A DNA stretch of 64,000 bases from Triatoma infestans (Eukaryota; Arthropoda; Insecta; Hemiptera; Reduviidae), in assembly GCA_011037195.1 (NCBI GenBank), contig JAAEAF010012626.1:124001-188000 (forward strand). Reading direction: 5' to 3'. Positions within the stretch are counted from its first letter, which is position 1; each line of letters starts with the position of its first letter. Of this stretch, positions 44,692 through 55,369 are shown in pieces. The translations under genes and the position numbers were made by a program. Below the pieces are notes generated by a model. That model was not told the DNA's origin. It was given only the letters and a program-made list of their open reading frames with translations, and ran no database searches.

Positions 44692-45961
44692 AAATGGCTA
44701 ATACTTCAAGAATTTTCATCGCTGGCAGATTTCGGAATGTATAAAAAATGTATTGAGAGGGGGTATTGAAAAATAGCAGATTCATTTTAAACACCAGATT
44801 GAAACTATAACATTTGTTTCTTTCTTATTGAATGACCCTCGTCCAATCACTTAACTAAAGATAAGGTCATACTTTTGTGAAGATTTAACTTGAATAAATG
44901 CATCAAGTTCAATTATATTATGTCTGGATATCAAAAGTCTGGAATCAGAGACCCCTTTGGGAGCGAGGGATCGTAATTTGTCGGAGTCTGGAAATCATTT
45001 CTGAACAGTTTGAAACGGGTGGGTCATAATACCAAGCCACTGCAGCTAGTAGTGGCTTATTGTGCCTATTTCTGAACGTTATTCTGGGATAATACTGTAG
45101 AAGAATGATAACAGATTTTCAATTTTAGTCTTAATATTGCTATTGTCGAGTTTATTTCTCCCGTCCTACTGGCTTTCTCAAATGAAAGGGTTTACCCCTT
45201 TTTGCATGTATAAACTTCTTTAAACAAATGCGCAAAAATTTCCTTTAGTACTTTTGTACTGTTTCGACATCTCTTTGTGGATGTCTTTGCAAACCTGAAC
45301 TCGCTAAAGTGTCAATTTATTGCACCATTAAATTAAAAGAAACAAAATCTTGTAATTACGAGGATGTTTAAAAGTGAGTTAGCTATCCACATGATTTAAC
45401 GATGTTATAATGATATATATATATATTTTGTTTAAAGAAAATTCCATAAATTCATTAAAATTCTGTGTAGAAAAAAAAACAAAATTTTTTAATTAATTTT
45501 AATTAAATGATATTACTACACGTTAAATAAAAAAATCGCTTTATAATTTGTAGTCATAAAATTTTATGATGCGTGAAGACATATTTTTTAATACTTTGTT
45601 ATTAGCAAATTAGGAGTGTGATTATAATTTTGCTTCTTTCTTGTTTTTCCTGCATTTTTTTAAAAAGTTTCTTTTCTAGATAGTTAATTAATATGTTGTC
45701 ATATTATTTATAATTCAGTAGACTCTTTAGATTTTAAAATTATTACAAGTTGGGTGGGTATATTCTTATTTAAAAGTTAAAAGTTATGTCGATAATCTGA
45801 TTCATTGTGATATTAAACAGTATGATACATTCTTGATGGAATTTTAGAAGATTTTAAGTTTTAAATGATATAATTATCTTTTTTTTTCTCCGACGCTACA
45901 CCTAAATTTGAATTTTGGCCTTTTAAACTTTAGCTATTAATCCTAAACCCTCTCAACAAGG
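44692..45961. other. AT-rich spacer
   Basis: No gene or repeat family recognised. Confidence 0.5.
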
Positions 45962-47290
45962 ATGGACATGTTCCGGGCGAATACGACAATTAGGGAAAGA
46001 ATATATGGATATGTCTGGACAACTATGATTACCTATTTCACTGCTATTGCTCTTCTTTTTGTACATTCTCCAGATGAGCTTCCGGTTTCATGCGACAGGG
46101 TAGTGCATGCGTGCAGCACATATGGTCTAAAAATAAGATGTGCGAAAACCAAGTTTATGTACATTTCTTAAAAATAGCCCATACCTTTTCAGATTGATGT
46201 GAACGGTCAGTTAATTGTGATGGAAGCAAGCAACGGGGAGTTAAATATTTTAAAAATAGGTGTTAGGGGAAAATATCTGTACGTTGGCTGGCAAAAAGGG
46301 TACAAGGAACAGTCAGTGAAAGACATATCACTTGGGCAACTTTATTGTAAGACACCCCCTTTGGAATGCGGCATTAGTATAAATATCAGGCCAAAAATGA
46401 AAGGTTATGCAGTTATACTGTCAGTCTTCATTCAGTCTTATACACACATTCAAGAAGTCACCAACGCGTTCGTTATTTTCAAGAAGTGTTCTACACTGTC
46501 ATTCTCTTCTAACTTATATTTATCCTAGTTTTATGTTTAGTTACCTTTAATCGTAGTTAAATTTCTAATACCTTCTCGCTTAAATTCTTCTAATATTTCT
46601 TGAAATTATGCCCTTTCAACTGCTCGTGCTACAACTAAACATAGATCAACTACGCAACCACACACGAGCAGGTCGCCAAGTTCAAGTATCTAGGCCAGTG
46701 GCTCACGGAGACTTGGAAAATGGAAATAGAGTTGAGTGCCGAATAGAAACTGGACAGAATCCTTCAGAAATATGAAAAACATACAACAGAAATTTAAGTT
46801 CTTCCATGCTATGGAGTGCTGTATGTAGTGTGGTATAGTGTGTATGAAATGCTTATATATATATAGTGTATAAGCTTATATATGTGTATAAGCTTATATA
46901 TATGGTGTACATTCATGGGTATTAAAGGCAGCAATAATAAACAAATTAGAGGCAATTGACATGTGGTTCAATTGGGCATATCCTTGGACTGCGCGCCTAC
47001 GTAATGATTTCATTCTGCAAAGAAATATGATTTGTTTTGGGAACTACTTAAAATACTTGAAAAGAAGAAAGATTGCATATATGGGACACATTAGGAGAAC
47101 CACTGAGTACAATCTCCTCAGACTATTATGATGAGAAAGATACCTGGCATTAAGCACTCTAATATCAAATGAGAGGAAATGGATTGGGACCGCAGGCGCT
47201 GTGGAGCTCTTCCACCTTGCACAGTTCCGAAATCAATTAATAAAGTGGTCGCCAAACTTCGTTAACAGAGATGGTACTTTAAGAAAAAGA
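45962..47290 (+). pseudogene. Decayed RTE-like LINE, RT end to 3' tail
   Basis: In order: YFTAIALLFVHSPDELP, RVVHACSTYGLKIRCAKTKF at 46040-46168 (end of the RT palm); VNGQLIV near 46199; FKYLGQWLTETWKM near 46680; VLKAAIINKLEAIDMWFNWA near 46920; RRKIAYMGHIRRTTEYNLLR near 47065; and RKWIGTAGAVELFHLAQF near 47180, ending in NFVNRDGT and AAGAAAAAGAAAA. This is the insect LINE order ADDT..STYGLxIxxxKTKxM..xxFxYLG..INKLEAFEMWCYR..xLxYxGHIxRG. The catalytic YADD reads YFTA, and many stops and frameshifts are present. A GTATAAGCTTATATA tandem patch at 46860-46905 interrupts it. Confidence 0.8.
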
Positions 47291-48039
47291 AAAATATTTC
47301 ATTACTAATGTTGGTGCATGTCATTTGATCAATTGCCATTTATATTTGATCTAATCTATGAAATAAAAGTGAACTTAGGAATGACTATTCATTAGCCATC
47401 AGCTAATATAAAATCTAATATTAAGACTTTTGGCCTTTGCAAAGTGGACGCAATGTTCCTCCTGAAGTACATATGTTTACAGGGAATGGCAGCGATTTAA
47501 TATCCATGCTAGTAACCATTTGAAGGAAGGGGTTTTTCCAAAAGCGAAAAATGGTTGCCTCCACTTTACAACGGCGGAAAGATCAGGCCATAAGAGCGCA
47601 TAAATCTAGCTGGCCCGTGAGTCATTGTATGCGTTATGTTTTTTTATCGTCTTCGTTACTATTCTTCTAGTTCGCTGTTATTAATAGGAACTGTTTCTTA
47701 GGCCAATGTTCGACAGGATTCATTAAAGGTAATTTCTTTAGGGCAACTTCTATTATCGGTGATTGTTGGTATTTGATATGAAGTTCCAACTTGGAAGTCA
47801 AAGGGCTTTAAATGTAGAGAAGAATTGTGTGTTCCCTTTCTGTTTTCTAGTATAAGAGTAAATTGTTTTGTAATAAGTTTTGTAAATCGAGGTTTCATCA
47901 CAAATTTGTATTTCAATGGGGATCTTGATTGAAAAAGTTGTAAGTGTGTGCGCTTTACATAACTCAAATATAAAAATTCGCAAATTTAATTCACAAGTTC
48001 AATCTTGGCATCTTTTTTTTTATTATTATCTCCAGGTTA
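47291..48039. other. Spacer, unassigned
   Basis: No family match. Two overlapping minus frames at 47698-47983 lack a recognisable domain. Confidence 0.45.
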
Positions 48040-48260
48040 CCCGAGACCGAAAGGTTTATGTCAAAATCCTTGCCTGGAAGAATCATTTTATTAATTCTAC
48101 AGTTTTAAGTTTTGCTTTTTTTTCTTGAAAACGGCTCCACCGAGTCTCTTTATTTAAACTTGGTATTCTTACTACTGTAAGTATTAATAGTGTTTTGAAA
48201 TATTTGTCCCATCAAATTGAGGTTGGGTATGAGGTTAGCCGTTTCTATTATGTAACATTT
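48040..48260 (+). repeat. Family A fragment
   Basis: TTCTTGAAAACGGCTCCACC at about 48120, ACTTGGTATTCTTACTACTG and GTTTTGAAATATTTGTCCC. One unit, diverged. Confidence 0.6.
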
Positions 48261-49096
48261 CAATATATTGTTCGGTGCTGTCATCCTAATAATTAACAGT
48301 GATTAAAATTTTAGTTAATTTCACAAATAAAAGAGTTTTTATTCAGTAATTATATTTTTAGCTCTTTTATTTATCGGGTATAGTTTTTTTTTTTTAACAA
48401 CCCGAATATATTTTTTGAATTTATTAAGGAATTTAACATTTGGAAAAATCTGGAATAAAGATTTGACTTGAATCAAAAAAGTTTGATATTGTTACTTTAT
48501 ACATTACAAATTTCAGTTATAGTTATGAATAGCAATACAGCTGAGAAAGAAGTGATGTTTTCACTTGCATGTTTACTTTTTCTTTTGAATTTAATTTTAG
48601 TCATTTTTATTTAATTAATTGTTTGCTGAATTTTTGAATATCATTATGCAATAAATATCAAATTTCAGTACAAACCATTCTTTTTTTTTAACATGCATTT
48701 CATTTCTCTTGCTCCAGTAATAGCCTAGCCTGCCAATAATTCTAACTGTTATATAAAATATATCCGATTATTTTTGTTGGTATTGCGCGCATATATCAAT
48801 GCCTTGCAAACTCGGTCATTGTATTGTTAAAGTATTTATGTATGCGTGTTTTACACTGAAAGAGATTTTGATCCAGTCAGAAATACACCCAGGAGAAACA
48901 GCCCCATTGGCTATATTTTATTTTATAAATGTAGGTTTGTTCGTTCGTACTATTATTTTTTTTACTCTCCTGTTCCTGTCCAATCTCTATTGAACATTGG
49001 ATTGTAGACGAAGAGAATAACCAATAAAAATGGTAACGGCTTATCGATAATTCACTTGATAGATGGCCAAATACTCGTATTTACAGACACAAACCC

Positions 49097-49135
<39 letters not shown>

Positions 49136-49854
49136 CAGAAGGATTATATGATATATATATATGTAGTTTGTATGGGTTTGAAAACCGTCCATTCCTAGTA
49201 TTTACCCCCGTTATACCTTATAAACAATTGGTTTATATTCTAGGTGAGGGTGGCTGCTGTATGAGGCTATATGAGGCTTTTCCATAGTGGTTTAGATGGT
49301 AGATTTGTTGGTGGGAAACATACAACAGTGAAACGATTCATTTTCTATATTATTACGACCAATGAGAGGAGTGAGGGAGTGTTGTGATAGTATGGAGGGG
49401 GATGGAGAGGTTTCACACACACAGGGTAGTTTAGAAAATTGACGCTGGTGTTTTCTGGTTGGTTGGTTTTTGTTTGGCGGTTTTATATATATATATATTT
49501 ATGTGTGTGTATGGGATTGTAAGTATATGGGCGTAACACTTATATATACAAAGATTTATTAGCATGCTATTTATTGGTTTCAGAATTATATAAAAAAAAA
49601 AAAACTAAAGAAAAAATGAAAAAAAACCCTGGTTTATGAAAAAGTAAAACACGCAAAGTTTCAATCAAAAATTATAGACTTTCAGTTTAGTGCTGGTTGT
49701 TAAATTCTAGTTATTTAACAAAAATGAAAAGAAAGAGAGAAGAAAATTGAAGCAAACTAAAAATATAAAGAAATAAAAATAGCTTATTAATTGCTTTCTC
49801 TTAATGTGTGCCGCATGTAACGTATTGCTTAAAGAATGCTATCGTCTCATTTTC
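48261..49854. other. AT-rich spacer with (CA)n
   Basis: (CA)n at 49095-49130, (AT)n at 49486-49500. The frame at 48799-48993 is not supported by any domain. Sequence 49150-49480 is a little less AT-rich; no motif stands out. Confidence 0.5.
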
Positions 49855-50460
49855 AAAATAGCGTTTTTTACCGGAAGTACGTGTTTGAAGGCACCCAGAA
49901 TAAATGATGTTTTGTGGGAATGTATTTGTGTGTGATCAAATATTTCAACAACGAAAATACTTCTGCCAAAATCCGTCAATTGAAAATGCGATATATCTAT
50001 TTTTTTTTTTTTTTTTTAGTTTTTCGCAGTTTTTTCGAAAATGGCATCAACGATTTTCTTTAAAGTTCGCATACCCACTACATATATAAAACTACTCCCA
50101 CATTTATTTAAAATATTTTGGCAGGTTTACTGATTTTTGGTCTATCACTTTATTTGAAACATTTTCCAAGTAAATTAATTGTTGGAATTCTGAATAGGAA
50201 TTGTAATCATAGCTTTCCTCTTAAATGTCATTTTCATACAATGTTCGGGTTCTACCATTTTTTATTAAGGTATATTAGTTACATTGCTATAATTCTAAGT
50301 TGAAGAAGATCGGCTAACTGGAACTGCGATTTAACAGAATAGGCTCCTGAATTTTTCGGAATTTTGTCGAAAAGGGTTCGATCGATTTTTCTTTAAATTT
50401 TGAAGAGAGCTAAGTCACTTTTATGTTAAACATTTTTCTGATGAATTTTTATTGTATGTA
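49855..50460 (+). repeat. Family A copy, two units
   Basis: TTTTTACCGGAAGTACGTG at 49865, TTTTCGCAGTTTTTTCGAAA at about 50021, CATCAACGATTTTCTTTAAA, then a second unit with GATCGGCTAACTGGAACTGC near 50308 and TTCGATCGATTTTTCTTTAA. A poly-T at 50001-50018 lies inside. Plus strand. Confidence 0.75.
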
Positions 50461-50693
50461 TGATGTTAGATTTCAAATGCTGTTGGGAATTGATGACTGC
50501 CGAACTGCATTGCAGCCATATTCATTCACTCTTCAGCTATTTAGAGAACCGCGCCATCAATATAATTTTAGTATAATATACAGCAGTGGTATCAAACTCA
50601 CGACCCGCGGGCTGCATACGGCTATGATTTTTTTTGAGGCCCACAGCGCCTTCAAATAAAATGAAAAATAATCGGCTACTAATCTAACAGTAA

Positions 50694-51392
50694 GGGCGGG
50701 CGCGCACTGGCGACTTTTTGTTGCGCAACTATTTTGTCTCTCCTATGAAGTCTTTACACATATGAGAGTACGCACACATAGCGACGCGATAGCAAAGCGA
50801 CTTTTAGTTTCTTCGGACGGCGTTAGCAGGGCGACGAAACTGTCTCCACAGCTATTGTTTTACTAGTACAATTTAGTTACCGTCCACCTCATCCATCTCA
50901 CTTGTCTGTCTGCTATCGCCATTTATATATAGATTATAATATCTTTATTTAAGTTATCTGTAATTAGTATCTGTTAAAAAATGGCTGTTCCAAGTGATGA
51001 AGGTATTGATAATGGTTATTGATACATGACTCAGAATCCCAAGTAGCTCTTCAATCGATGATCAAAGAATTTCTCAGGATAACATCGTAGATCTTTAAAC
51101 ATCAGAGCAAATTTTCCTTTAATTCGTCTTACAGAGTTTAGAGGGTGAACCCAATACTTCTTTTTCCTTAGATTTTTTTTGCGTCGAATCAAGAGAGAAC
51201 ATACCACAGCGGTCTCCATTAAATCCATTTTTAACAAGATGCTTTTGATTCGATTGCACCAAAATGAAAACTGCAAAAAAAAAAACAGGATACAGTTGCT
51301 TATCGTGTGCACACTCAAACAAACCGAGGCAACAGGAAAGCGACAGAGATAAAATAGTTGCGCAACAAAAAGTTGCCAGTGCGCGCCCGCTC
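50694..51392. mobile_element. PIF/Harbinger-like element, internally deleted
   Basis: Terminal inverted repeats of 47 bp (50694-50740 and 51346-51392, 44 of 47 identical) begin GGGCGGGCGCGCACTGGCGA / GAGCGGGCGCGCACTGGCAA and contain the palindrome GTTGCGCAAC. A TAA on each side (50691-50693, 51393-51395) is the 3-bp target duplication typical of PIF/Harbinger. Several GCGAC words lie just inside the left end, as expected for transposase-binding repeats. The 699-bp length is far below autonomous size, and only the N-terminal end of the transposase remains. Confidence 0.9.
51031..51228 (-). pseudogene. Harbinger transposase N-terminal fragment
   Basis: ATG at 51228 on the minus strand opens 65 codons: MDLMETAVVCSLLIRRKKNL, RKKKYWVHPLNSVRRIKGKF, ALMFKDLRCYPEKFFDHRLK and SYLGF. 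The R-x-KKYWVHPLN..R..GxF..LxxDLRxxPEKFFxYxR pattern is the conserved N-terminus of Harbinger-type (HARBI1-like) transposases. It breaks off after FF-HRLKSYLGF, where RMS..FxxLL would follow, and the DDE nuclease domain is absent. The long 5' extension of the frame to 51318 is probably not translated. Confidence 0.85.
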
Positions 51393-52254
51393 TAATAACA
51401 TTTGATATGTTTTACAGCGTTGATTGTTTACTTTTATTACGTTGTATTGTTGCGAAGTTTTACAACAATACAATTGGCCATACTTTTTTTTCACAAACCA
51501 TTTACAAAAAAAAAAGTTTGATTTTTTTTTTTGTAAACTGAGTAGTTGAAAACACAATCAAAATTGTACTTTTTCACAATATTCTTATAACATTGAAGAA
51601 AGCATAAAGGAATTTGACAAGCGCTTTTTAAGTTTTCAAAGGGCTGCAAGAAATGTTTTTTTTTTTCTTTTGAAAGTGAAAATGTTTTTACTTCGATTTA
51701 ACTGAAACTGAATGATTTCCAAAATGATTAAGTTTTGAATATCGTGATATAGTAATTATAATAATATATTTTTATTTAGATATAAAATGTCTAAGAATAA
51801 AAAAGATTTCAGCCCAAATTTTACGCTACTTCCGGGAGTAAGTATTCGTGTGAACAATAATTTATTACAAGCATATAAATAAACAAAACAATTTAGAGAT
51901 CAACAATAAGTGATAAACGTATTTGTGCCACCATAAGATTCTTTTTAAATCCAAATATTGGAAATTTGTAGGCAAAAATGCTGGCAAGTGGCCGGGGGAA
52001 GAATTAAATTTTATATAAATGCATTGAAAGAAATGTAATAATAAATGATATATTAATTATACATTATTAAACAAAAATATAATTATTTGCATTTTAATTA
52101 TCCTATTTCTCAATCCTTGAAAATACTTATTAATATTAAAATAATATTTAAGATATTTCAAGAAACATTTGGACGTATGATGCGGCCCACGTAAATTTTA
52201 CCAATCATCAAGTGGCCTTCAGCTTACATAGCTTGACAACATTATGTTACCACT

Positions 52255-52501
52255 TCCACATCACTTTAAAGTCAATATTTTCAGAAAAATGTTTCAAATA
52301 ATGCGTATTTATTATATTTAAAGAAAATTTTTCTCATCCCACACACCAACACATAAATTGACTATTTTCTAAAACTTTTCAGATTCAATGAACTTTAAAA
52401 CGATGTTGTAAATTGGTTCGGTCATACAAAAGAACTGCTTTCCAACACTTGGTGATGGTATGTCACAGGTTAAACTAGAGTTTGTGAGTAATTCTAACTG
52501 A
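52255..52501 (-). repeat. Family A scrap and spacer
   Basis: CAGAAAAATGTTTCAAATAA at about 52283 and TTTAAAGAAAATTTTTCTCA fit a minus-strand family A unit. The rest up to the stem-loop at 52502 is unassigned. Confidence 0.45.
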
Positions 52502-52554
52502 AAATTTTTACCCTGAAGAGGGCAATAAGTTTGCCGAAACGTCGGTAGAAATTT
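52502..52554 (+). other. Hammerhead-like stem-loop motif
   Basis: AAATTTTTACC (52502-52512) pairs over 11 bp, with one G-U, with GGTAGAAATTT (52544-52554). Between them stand CTGAAGAG, a hairpin GGCAA-taagt-TTGCC (52521-52535) and GAAACGTC. The core order CUGANGA, stem II, GAAA, stem III, NUH is that of a type I hammerhead. It deviates by one extra G before stem II and by a stem III that is only the self-complementary ACGU without a loop. Function unproven. Confidence 0.45.
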
Positions 52555-52689
52555 AAAAAGAGTTCTTGTGATGACCGAACCTCAACATCCAATTTACAAC
52601 ATTGAATACAGCGGTCGTAACGAACACCAAAACTTTAAAACGTGTATTACCAGTGAAAATCTAGTTTCAATAGAAACTAATTTTCAATA

Positions 52690-52935
52690 TAAACAATAGT
52701 TATGTTTGGCCGTTGGTAATCAAACAAGCATTATATTAGTTCGCTGGGGCCAAAGAGAAAACTTTTTATCGTTGAAGTTATTCGAGGTTTCGGACTTGTG
52801 TCCTTCCTCAGGAACTGCATAAACAAAACAAAGAGAAATTTTTAAAATTACATAATAAAAACCAGAACATTTTTTAAACATAGGATTAAAAAATATTAAA
52901 AATTAAAAAGATGCGATACCTGTTAAGGAAGAATA
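52690..52935 (-). repeat. Inverted repeat arm, left (family C)
   Basis: On the minus strand: TTGTTTTGTTTATGCAGTTC, CTGAGGAAGGACACAAGTCC, GAAACCTCGAATAACTTC, CTCTTTGGCCCCAGCGAACT, AATATAATGCTTGTTTGATT and CAACGGCCAAACATAACTAT. It is the inverse of 54035-54320. The stem GGAC-acaa-GTCC lies inside the CTGAGGAA..GAAAC motif. Confidence 0.75.
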
Positions 52936-53071
52936 GAGTTGAATGTTAGAGGAGGTTATTATTTAGTTATGGAGTAAGGTATACTTGCCAAGAAGAGCGA
53001 GAAGAGAAAATTTAAAAGTTGGAAAGTTATGAGTAGTGGTAGAAGAGATTATTTTTCTCATAGATCATTTA

Positions 53072-54030
53072 TTACTTTCTCTTACAAGAGGATGTATTGT
53101 AATCGTGCCAAATTTTCGATATCGAGTTTTCACCGGAAATATCCGTTTTGAGGTACCCTAAGTCAAAAAAAGAGGTTTTTAGCAAATGGCTAAATCGAAA
53201 AATCGCAGAAAGTTCAAACTTGATATTCCGTTTGGGTATCACCATGGGATCCGAGAGTATTTTTTTTTAAATTCCTCGACCGGAAGTACCACTTTACTGA
53301 GTGGTTTTTTTCTGCAATTTTCTCGAAAATGGCTCCCAACGATTTTCTTTAAACTTGATATATCAAGTTTGATACACTTACAAAGATCTACAATGTTTAG
53401 TTTGAAACAGTTTTCCGGAAAAATGCATTTAAGGGCACTTTTTGGGGATGGGGGTGGTGGGTAGACCTCTAAAGTGCTATTTCACTTTACTACACAATTC
53501 TATCATCTAAATAATATTAATTAGAATTAAATGTGTTGTTGAAATTCCGAGTTTGAAAAAAATGGAATGACCGGAAGTAGTTTTTACTAAAATGTATTTT
53601 TCAGTCTTTTGGTATTTTTTTACTTTTTGCAATTTTCTCAAAAATAGCTTCGACGATGTTCTTCAAACTTGGTATATCAACTGCACACATAAAGATTCAC
53701 AACTTTTTTTAAAAACATTTCTCTGGAAAAATTCATTTAAGGGCACTTTTAGGGGAGGGGTGGGGTTCTGTATTTCTCTACGTGCTATCATAGTTGATTA
53801 TACAATTCTACCAATCCAAACAAAATTAATTAGAAAATAAATAGATGATCAAAATTCCGAGTTTTAAGAAAATAAGTAAACCGGAAGTTCGCTTTTACTG
53901 AATTTTTTTCCAGTTTTCAACGAATTTCATCAAATTTGGCACACTAACTATAAAATTTGTCAATTACAATTTTGAAAACTGGAGTAAAGAAAGTTGTGTG
54001 AGTGTTTCACATCAGATTTTTTTCTTATAA
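53072..54030 (+). mobile_element. Family A, near-complete copy
   Basis: Left arm ACTTTCTCTTAC at 53074; GATGTATTGTAATCGTGCCA; GAGTTTTCACCGGAAATATC; TTTTTAGCAAATGGCTAAAT, where the microsatellite is absent; GAAAGTTCAAACTTGATATT; units starting CCGGAAGT at 53280, 53571 and 53881 (spacings about 291 and 310 bp); right arm GGAGTAAAGAAAGT at 53981; hairpin GTGTGAGTGTTTCACAT; CAGATTTTTTTC. Colinear with 14262-15252. It lies between the two inverted family C arms. Confidence 0.8.
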
Positions 54031-54034
54031 TTAC

Positions 54035-54320
54035 TTATTAATTTGTTTTTCTCTTCTATCGTATCTTTTTAACTTATATATGTTTTTAATCGTTAAATGT
54101 TCTAGTTTTAATTATGTAATTTTCTGTATTTCTCTTTGTTTTGTTTATGTAGTTCCTGAGGAAGGTCACCAAAGGCATCCGAAACGTCGAATGAAATTTT
54201 TAAGATAAATAGTTTTTTGTTTTGCTCCAGCTAACTAATATTTTGCTTGTTTAAAACTAAATTTCCTTTGATAACTTATATTCCAACCATAAATTATCAA
54301 ACCTACTGTTGGCGGTCAAC
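54035..54320 (+). repeat. Inverted repeat arm, right (family C)
   Basis: TCGTATCTTTTTAACTTATA, AATGTTCTAGTTTTAATTAT, TTTGTTTTGTTTATGTAGTT, CCTGAGGAAGG, CCGAAACGTCGAATGAAAT, TGCTCCAGCTAACTAATATT and TTGCTTGTTTAA follow the same order as the left arm read in reverse. Confidence 0.75.
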
Positions 54321-55369
54321 GAATTCGTTTATTAGGTTTTTACGAAATCAGTTGTATAATGGTGGAGTTTCATCCTTTCTAATTCAAATATAATAGTCTC
54401 TTAGATCATATGGTGATTTTTTTTTTCAATTTTTTAAAAAAATCATTGCTGTATTATGATTGGAACAAAACATTTTTTTTTAATTGCTCTTTTCTTCTTT
54501 TTTTTTTTGGTGAGCACAAATGTAAATCTTATTTGCATCTAGGATATAAATAGTAAATAAAATATGTATTCAATGATATGTGAATATTTCTAAACCTTTC
54601 AATTGTAAAATAAAAAGTTCTATTCTAGTTAACCGTTGGTATATTTTCACAATCTCTTTTTTTTTGCACAAACTATTGTTAGTTTAGTTCTGACTACAGA
54701 GTATATCCCAACTAGACACTAGACCAGACAAGACATCACTATCAATAGACCGGCTAGATGTGTTGAAAAAAATGTGTCCATACAATATACTGGCTAGACT
54801 TATTGTTATTATTTTTTTTTTAAAAAAAAGAATGCTGGCCAAACCAGATTATTTGCTTACGTTTAACGGCTACTTCTCCAGTCTAGAATCTAGTTTGGTC
54901 CAGATGGGGAAGCTGTCTATGTGAGGGTGGTGTACCTCTAGTGGCTAGACAAGCGACTAGACAATATTCTAGTTTTTATTGAATCTATATGTTATTTCGA
55001 TTTTTTTTTTCTTTTGGGTTTGGTGGGTTACTAACGTTAACTCAATAGAATTATTATGCGATAGGGTGTCCATACAAACCGGTTCCCTAGTAATAGTTTA
55101 TATATACACGCATGGTAATCACAAAAGGGCCTTGGAATGTGGTCGTCCTTTGAAGGTCATCTTTTATTGTTGGCGATTCGAGTGGGCCCTAGTATTTATT
55201 TGTAGAACTATTTATTTGTTGTATTGAATTTTTTAGAAATAATTTATGCCATCAAGGATGTAAAAAATGAGAAATAGTAAAAGTATGAGAAATTTTGATA
55301 AGTCGAAATCGGTATATCAGAAAGTAGAATCTTGGAGAATCTGTTCTGTTTCATCGTTGCTGATTTACA
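54321..55369. other. AT-rich spacer
   Basis: The words TAGACTAGACCAG / GGCTAGA recur loosely in 54700-54970 (CTAGACACTAGACCAGACAA, CCGGCTAGATG, GGCTAGACTT, GGCTAGACAAGCGACTAGAC). They may be the remains of a TAGAC-rich repeat. No gene supported. Confidence 0.4.

Larger units (their letters stand above)
50584..52254. mobile_element. hAT-like non-autonomous element
   Basis: The left end CAGTGGTATCAAACTCACGA, then CCCGCGGGCTGCATACGGC, is a typical hAT-superfamily terminus (CAGxGGTxxxCAAACT..GGCCCGCGGGCC). The right region at 52180-52254 reads, on the minus strand, AGTGGTAACATAATGTTGTC, AAGGCCACTTGATGATT and GTGGGCCGCATC, a decayed counterpart. No transposase is visible. The Harbinger element at 50694-51392 lies inside. 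The right border is uncertain by some tens of bases because the last terminal bases are degraded. Confidence 0.65.
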
